Shown here: piece after piece, positions 59,802-64,000 of the stretch
Layout: every line of letters begins with the position of its first letter
Position numbering within the stretch: the stretch's first letter is position 1
NCBI GenBank assembly: GCA_902761665.1
Contig: CACWLA010000008.1
Span: forward strand, 1 to 64,000
Direction: 5' to 3'
Length of the DNA: 64,000 nt
Source of the DNA: an uncultured Lachnospiraceae bacterium
GTDB taxonomy: Bacteria > Bacillota > Clostridia > Lachnospirales > Lachnospiraceae
Made by a program: the position numbers and the translations under genes
Notes under the pieces: generated by a model
What the model saw: the letters and a program-made list of their open reading frames with translations, nothing else
Databases searched by the model: none
Told to the model about the DNA's origin: nothing

Positions 59802-61620
59802 TTTCACCCTCCTCAAACAGATTGGCAATGTGGGAGCGGACTTTTTCGAGTTTCAACTGGAGCAATACAACCTCATCTTTGAGATTCCTGTACCGCTGAG
59901 CTATTTGTTTTTGCGTTTCCATGTCAGGAAGAGGTATGACAACTTTTTTTAACTGTTCAACCCCGACATTAGGAATTACGGATCCAACGGAAATGTTCTT
60001 CAGCGCAACAGAGCCTTGTTCGCTTGCAAGGAATGCGGTCAGATAGTACGGATCGACTTGTTCTTCATCGATCTCAATAATGTACAAATTGCCGTTTGCC
60101 AGAACCTTCTGGCCTTTTTCTAATTCGGCTACAGCGACTTTATACGGCGCACCGTTTTTCGAGAGAATAATGCAGTGATTTGTCAGGCAGTATTTATCGA
60201 GCTTCTTGTCGATTTCATTGATATAGGGCAAATCGCGATCAATAAGGCCGTCATGGATATTTGACAGCGTCAGGTATTGAACATTTGTCGGAGCAGAAGA
60301 AGCGAGTTCATCCAGTTCCTTCGCGTTCAAAGGAGCCCCACGGGTGATGCGCTTGATAACGTCACCAAATAGAACGCCGTCTTTTATTGACTGCTGTTCC
60401 TTGAGATACCGGAGGCTGTGAAGAGAGTATTCGTTATTTCTGATCTCTTCAATGGAAACAAATCGGCTGATATTGCTATCTGTCTCAAAGGCTTCCAGAA
60501 TATTGTTAATGTTCTCTTCGGTTATGAAATTAATGCGTCTCCCGGCTTCATACTGTTCCGTAGCATTGATCAGTCGAATACCTTTGTTACCTTTGCTTAA
60601 CAGAATCATAGAGGTGCCAACGCTGTGCAAAGGGAAGATTCTGGCAGGCAAATTGATGACTGCTTCAATAAACCCGTTTTCGACAAAATACTGGCGAATG
60701 GGAATGTCTATTGTATTCCAGGTGCTGCCGTTAGCCATAATACCGACGGCTTTTCCGTTATCATCAAGCAAATCGACTAGAAGCAGGTTGTGAATCCAAT
60801 CGGAAGAAGTTGCACGGGATATGGAGGGGATGCGCTTTTTATAGTTATCCCAGTACTCACCGATGGGACCGAGTTCGCGATTTCGGACTCTAAGGGGATA
60901 CTGTGCAAGAATCTTCTTAAACGAAGGCGCGTGTGCGGTATCTTCCGCAAGCGTAAAAACATCTTTCGTGGAGTACTCAATGTTCGTATTAAAGACTTCC
61001 GACTGAATCTTTGCAAGGGCAATAGCGTTCGGGTTGGAATCAAATCCGATAACTGATGAATTGGGACATGCGGATTTGATTTTTGATGTAATTCTGCCGT
61101 CTTCACAGAAAAGATCAGCGAAGTCTTCTCCATCTGCAATGTCAAGGAGAGACGTGGCAAGTGTAGAAATGCTTTCCGGACGGTTAAGGGGAAAGTCATC
61201 AGCGTCTATTCGATTCAGGGCGACAGTCAGGCGAAGAATATCACTGGTATAGCGGTTGACCAGTTCTCTTAATTCTTTCCATACTACCGAAATGCCGGCT
61301 TGATCTGCAAAGTTTACAATCTCCGGATCAATGTCTAATTCATTCAGTTCAGAAAACTCAACAGAAAAAGGATTGTTGTACTTTGAGATTTTGAATAACA
61401 GATAAGCGGCGACTTTAAACGCTTCGTTGTCAAGCCATTCATCTTTACTGATGGTTCGAGGTTTTGCCATAAGAATGTTGTTGATTTCCATCATACAAAG
61501 AATGGCATTATCCATGAGTTTGTTCTGCTCATCAGTGAATTCGGGATTCCACTGTGATTTCAGTTTTTCTGCTTCTGTTTCTCTTTCAAAGTTAAAAGTA
61601 AGCAATGCTCTATCCTCCAT
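59794..61620 (-). CDS. HsdM-HsdS-like fusion with degenerate methyltransferase motifs
   Basis: A 608-aa protein. Residues ~1-410 follow the HsdM layout: helical N-terminus, SAM-fold region, then LLLVDLLDDNGKAVGIMANGSTW and NLPARIFPLHSVGTSMILLSK, typical of HsdM. The key motifs are altered: the SAM loop reads FADLFCEDG (168-176) instead of DPxCGSGG, and the catalytic NPP(F/Y) position reads QYPL (240-243). Residues ~415-608 are a single HsdS-type target-recognition domain with its helical tail. It therefore looks like a DNA-binding pseudo-methyltransferase rather than a working enzyme. It is the first gene of a two-gene operon behind an operator-like repeat. Confidence 0.8.
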   Translation of the reverse strand: MEDRALLTFNFERETEAEKLKSQWNPEFTDEQNKLMDNAILCMMEINNILMAKPRTISKDEWLDNEAFKVAAYLLFKISKYNNPFSVEFSELNELDIDPEIVNFADQAGISVVWKELRELVNRYTSDILRLTVALNRIDADDFPLNRPESISTLATSLLDIADGEDFADLFCEDGRITSKIKSACPNSSVIGFDSNPNAIALAKIQSEVFNTNIEYSTKDVFTLAEDTAHAPSFKKILAQYPLRVRNRELGPIGEYWDNYKKRIPSISRATSSDWIHNLLLVDLLDDNGKAVGIMANGSTWNTIDIPIRQYFVENGFIEAVINLPARIFPLHSVGTSMILLSKGNKGIRLINATEQYEAGRRINFITEENINNILEAFETDSNISRFVSIEEIRNNEYSLHSLRYLKEQQSIKDGVLFGDVIKRITRGAPLNAKELDELASSAPTNVQYLTLSNIHDGLIDRDLPYINEIDKKLDKYCLTNHCIILSKNGAPYKVAVAELEKGQKVLANGNLYIIEIDEEQVDPYYLTAFLASEQGSVALKNISVGSVIPNVGVEQLKKVVIPLPDMETQKQIAQRYRNLKDEVVLLQLKLEKVRSHIANLFEEGENA

Positions 61621-61649
61621 TTTAAATTTGGTAATTGAAAATCAAAATC

Positions 61650-61685
61650 TGGTATGAGGATACCAAATTATTTTAAGGCTGTCAA
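61650..61685 (-). promoter_or_regulatory. Promoter with overlapping inverted repeat for the MTase-like operon
   Basis: On the reverse strand, TTGACA at 61680-61685, 17-bp spacer and TATCCT at 61657-61662. The -10 lies inside an inverted repeat TGGTAT-GAGG-ATACCA (61650-61665). A related half-site TTTGGTAA occurs at 61627-61634. This is the arrangement of a repressor operator; the regulator could be the MTase-like protein or its partner. Confidence 0.6.
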
Positions 61686-61787
61686 TACCTTTTTTAGCAA
61701 GATGGTAAAAAAATTTTTTACGGAGATCTGGAACTATTGCACAGGGATAACATTATATTATCATGAACTTCTCGCCGTGAGATGATA

Positions 61788-61816
61788 TTGATGAAAATCT
61801 TGCAAACTGATATAAT
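61788..61816 (+). promoter_or_regulatory. Promoter of the methyltransferase-HD-GNAT operon
   Basis: TTGATG at 61788-61793, 17-bp spacer, TATAAT at 61811-61816. An ATACCAAA copy of the upstream half-site lies just after it at 61825-61832. Confidence 0.7.
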
Positions 61817-61851
61817 ATACATAAATACCAAAGAGTTAAATAAAAAACATT

Positions 61852-62442
61852 ATGATGAACGACACCATCACCTACTATATCCAAAACGCCGAATCCTTCA
61901 TCGCCGGGACCGTGAATGCGGACATGTCCTATGCCCGAAATCTGTTCCTGAAGTACGTTAAGCCCGGCGGACGCATCCTGGATGCCGGCTGCGGGAGCGG
62001 CCGGGATTCCCTGGCTTTCATGGCTGCCGGATACGAGGTCGATGCCTTTGACGCGTCGGAGGAGATCTGCCGCCTAGCCTCGGAGCGACTAGGATTCCCT
62101 GTGGCTTGCAGGCGCTTTGAAGACCTGGAGGGGGAAGAGGAATACGACGGGATCTGGTGCTGTGCGTCACTCCTGCACGTCCGAAAAGCAGACATGGCAG
62201 CCGTTATGAGGCGCTTGAAAAAGCTGCTGAAAACCGAGGGAGCCATCTACGTGTCCTTCAAAAAGGGCGATTCCGAGCGCGTGAAAGACGGACGTTTCTT
62301 CAACGACATGACGCTTGAAACCTGCGAAAAATTGCTGCAGGAGAGCGGTGTTGAAGTGCTGGAACTGTACGAAAGCGGTGACGTCCGGGCAGGCCGCGAA
62401 GACGAAAAATGGATCAACGCGGTAGGGAAGAAAGCCGACTGA
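61852..62442 (+). CDS. Class I SAM-dependent methyltransferase
   Basis: A 196-aa small-molecule-type methyltransferase (TehB/UbiE-like). Motif I ILDAGCGSGRDSLAF, then VDAFDASEEICRLA for the ribose-binding acidic turn, and the motif IV region EYDGIWCCASLLHV. Substrate unknown. It has two adjacent ATG codons (61852, 61855) and no clear ribosome binding site, so translation may be weak or leader-dependent. GC-rich again, unlike the AT-rich intergenic region before it. First gene of a small operon; the next gene starts 14 bp after its stop. Confidence 0.87.
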   Translation: MMNDTITYYIQNAESFIAGTVNADMSYARNLFLKYVKPGGRILDAGCGSGRDSLAFMAAGYEVDAFDASEEICRLASERLGFPVACRRFEDLEGEEEYDGIWCCASLLHVRKADMAAVMRRLKKLLKTEGAIYVSFKKGDSERVKDGRFFNDMTLETCEKLLQESGVEVLELYESGDVRAGREDEKWINAVGKKAD

Positions 62443-62456
62443 TTGAAGGAGGAACC

Positions 62457-62885
62457 ATGATATATACTGCCCTTACAAAAAAGGCACTTCGCCTTTGTTT
62501 CAAAGCCCACAGGGACCAGCTCGACAAGAGCGGCATCCCGTATGTATTTCACCCTTTCCATGTGGCGGAGAGCATGCCGGATGAGATCACCACGACGGTG
62601 GCGCTCCTGCATGACGTGGTTGAGGACACAGATTACACGCTGGAGGACCTTGCTGCAATGGGCTTTCCGCCCGCAGTAACGGATGCTTTGGCCCTGATGA
62701 CGCACGACGATTCCGTGCCCTATCTGGACTATGTAGCCGTTCTGAAGAGCAATCCGGTCGCGCGCTGCGTGAAGCTCGCGGATCTGCGCCATAACAGCGA
62801 TCTCAGCCGCCTGGACGTGGTGGATGAGAAGGCGCTGGCCAGGGTGGAGAAGTACAGGAAAGCGATTGAAATGTTGGAACAATAG
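62457..62885 (+). CDS. HD-domain phosphohydrolase, small (p)ppGpp hydrolase-like
   Basis: A 142-aa protein consisting only of a RelA/SpoT-type HD domain: FHPFHVAESM (His32), ALLHDVVEDT (His52, Asp53) and KLADLRHNSD with the last metal Asp. Stand-alone proteins of this kind can hydrolyse (p)ppGpp, as Mesh1-like enzymes do, but other nucleotides are possible. ATG at 62457 has AAGGAGG upstream; an earlier frame start at 62409 overlaps the preceding gene and has none. A fragment similar to its N-terminus lies at 63753. Confidence 0.85.
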   Translation: MIYTALTKKALRLCFKAHRDQLDKSGIPYVFHPFHVAESMPDEITTTVALLHDVVEDTDYTLEDLAAMGFPPAVTDALALMTHDDSVPYLDYVAVLKSNPVARCVKLADLRHNSDLSRLDVVDEKALARVEKYRKAIEMLEQ

Positions 62886-62918
62886 CTGTGGCCTCAAGAA
62901 AGAGAATAGGCTGAAATA

Positions 62919-63461
62919 ATGAGTTCAATACTAAAATTGGAAAAATTTGACTCGCAGGACCAGGCATTGTATGAGACATTAGTCTTCAACAAAGAGACGA
63001 TGGAGATGAATCTGGGAAGGATATTCACAGCGGTAGAGGCCCAGTTGTTGTTTAACGCTGTACTTGAGCAGAACGCGGAAGGAACCGATTTCGGATTCTA
63101 CAAAGTGTTTGCCGTACAAAATGGCAGAGAAGAATTTATCGGTATGGGCGCGATCACCCAAAATGATGAGTTTGATGCTCCGGAAATAGAGTATATGCTT
63201 TTGCCGCAGTTCTGGAATCGTGGATATGGCTCGGAATTGGTTGGACTGCTGATTAAAATGGCACAAGACAATGCAAGAATAGTGGCCATAACAGATCCTG
63301 CAAACATTTATTCAAGGAGAATCCTTTTGAAAAAGGGATTCAAGTCCGTCAGGCAGTATGAGAACGATGATGGGGAGCAGGCAGAATTGTTTCAGATAAG
63401 CGTTCCGTCTAAGAAGAAATGGGACGTCCTGAAAAGTGAGGCGGAAAGCGAAAGGATCTGA
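62919..63461 (+). CDS. GNAT-family N-acetyltransferase
   Basis: A 180-aa acetyltransferase. The acetyl-CoA pyrophosphate loop is NRGYGSELV after the strand EIEYMLLPQFW, and the C-terminal ANIYSRRILLKKGFKSV is the conserved alpha4 region. Resembles RimJ/RimL-type enzymes; substrate unknown. The ribosome binding site is weak. The next gene starts 1 bp after its stop. Confidence 0.85.
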   Translation: MSSILKLEKFDSQDQALYETLVFNKETMEMNLGRIFTAVEAQLLFNAVLEQNAEGTDFGFYKVFAVQNGREEFIGMGAITQNDEFDAPEIEYMLLPQFWNRGYGSELVGLLIKMAQDNARIVAITDPANIYSRRILLKKGFKSVRQYENDDGEQAELFQISVPSKKKWDVLKSEAESERI

Positions 63462-63462
63462 C

Positions 63463-63741
63463 ATGGCAAAAGTTAAACTGACGGTTACCGACAGCAATTG
63501 CAGATGCGGCTATTTCTCCAAAGGCCAGGAGTTCATCGTGGAAGACCTGTGCCCGCCTCTTTGCCATGAATTATGGAACACGGTCTATCCGTATGTTTTC
63601 GCCCTGCAGAACGGTGCGGACCTGGATCGCGGCAGCAGGCGCGCGAAGACGTTTGACGCAAAATGCCCGGACGAAGGAAGGGTCTGCATCAGGGGAGAAG
63701 TGATTGACGAACAGGCGGAAACGACCGCAGCAATGAGATAG
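63463..63741 (+). CDS. TIGR04076 family protein
   Basis: A 92-aa cysteine-containing protein. The pattern CRCGYFSKGQEF, then LCPPLCHELWNTVYPYVFALQNG, fits TIGR04076, a small family of unknown function common in anaerobes, whose paired cysteines suggest metal or redox involvement. ATG at 63463 has AAAGGA upstream. Ends the small operon. Confidence 0.82.
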   Translation: MAKVKLTVTDSNCRCGYFSKGQEFIVEDLCPPLCHELWNTVYPYVFALQNGADLDRGSRRAKTFDAKCPDEGRVCIRGEVIDEQAETTAAMR

Positions 63742-63752
63742 AGGACTGAATT

Positions 63753-63839
63753 ATGATCTATACGAAATTGACAAAAGACGCAAGGAATACTGCAGCAAGT
63801 TGTTGCAAAAAATGCATTTACTGCATCATTTTCGGCTGA
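63753..63839 (+). pseudogene. Fragment resembling the start of the HD-domain gene
   Basis: A 28-codon frame begins MIYTKLTKDA, closely like MIYTALTKKA at the start of the HD gene 1.3 kb upstream, then diverges into Cys-rich sequence and a stop. It looks like the remnant of a duplicated or deleted HD-domain gene. Confidence 0.45.
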
Positions 63840-63915
63840 AATGAGGCAGTAAAATCCGACAATACCCCGATTTGAAGTGTTTGGAAAGCCGGGAAGAATA
63901 GTTTGGAGGATTTTC

Positions 63916-64000
63916 ATGAAGTACGGAGAATCCACTTTTGACATTCTGTATTTGCTGTTTGCGGTGGCGAACGGCCTTGTGATCCTGAAGAGGGCGAAGA
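63916..64000 (+). CDS. N-terminus of a membrane protein (cut by window edge)
   Basis: ATG at 63916 follows TTGGAGG with good spacing. The 28 residues visible begin MKYGESTFDILYLLFAVANG, one membrane helix, then a basic LKRAK. The frame is open at the window end. Family not recognisable from this length. Confidence 0.6.
   Translation, partial: MKYGESTFDILYLLFAVANGLVILKRAK

Noticed and set aside
59794..61620. Calling this an active second HsdM
   Set aside because: The SAM-loop and NPPF-equivalent positions are both altered, so methylation cannot be assumed.

Overview
The window looks like one chromosomal stretch of a GC-rich Clostridia member (Bacillota), most like a gut or rumen Lachnospiraceae-type bacterium. 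The reasons are AGGAGG-type ribosome binding sites, sigma-A-like promoters, lipobox lipoproteins without outer-membrane machinery, GPH-family sugar transporters beside cytoplasmic glycosidases, a Gram-positive maltodextrin ABC importer (SBP, MalF, MalG, MsmK) and an RsbU/RsbW/STAS partner-switching module. This is inferred from gene content; no rRNA or tRNA gene is visible.

Layout. 1-650: two gene fragments of low GC (an unknown C-terminus and the N-terminus of a P-loop/STAND-like ATPase) end abruptly against a GC-rich MATE exporter; this join may be an assembly chimera. 575-6600: MATE exporter, MscS channel, and a reverse-strand operon of a 42-aa ORF, an ECF sigma factor with a transmembrane C-terminal extension, and an OmpA-like lipoprotein. 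6598-15400: MFS, Pr6Pr-like membrane protein, esterase and ATP-grasp ligase in one operon, then an amidohydrolase, a ComB-like phosphatase, a flavodoxin and small membrane proteins. 15445-23460: alpha-galactoside/alpha-glucoside block (GPH transporter, GH36, carboxylesterase, GH31, second GPH transporter). 23543-30543: serine acetyltransferase, alkaline-phosphatase-fold membrane hydrolase, Na/Pi symporter, ABC exporter fused to a GNAT domain. 30590-37850: starch/maltodextrin system: lipoprotein GH13 amylase and a convergent importer operon whose binding protein carries an extra C-terminal domain.

37972-48420 holds the most striking system: phosphopantetheinyl transferase, a 2,410-aa NRPS (C-A-T-C-A-T-reductase), a STAS anti-anti-sigma protein with a coiled-coil N-terminus, and a membrane sensor carrying both an RsbU-type phosphatase and an RsbW-type kinase domain, all in one tight operon. 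The predicted product is an N-acylated dipeptide aldehyde or a compound derived from it. The regulatory pair suggests synthesis is tied to an extracellular signal.

48451-50322 encodes a large protein I do not recognise. 50481-61690 is a defence island: a type I restriction-modification operon (hsdM, hsdS, an AbiJ-NTD4-like gene, two unknown genes, hsdR) behind a leader with mutually exclusive hairpins, converging on a two-gene operon of a HsdM-HsdS-like fusion with degenerate methyltransferase motifs plus a small unknown partner. 61788-64000 is a small operon (methyltransferase, HD hydrolase, GNAT, TIGR04076 protein), a fragment resembling the HD gene start, and a truncated membrane protein gene at the edge.
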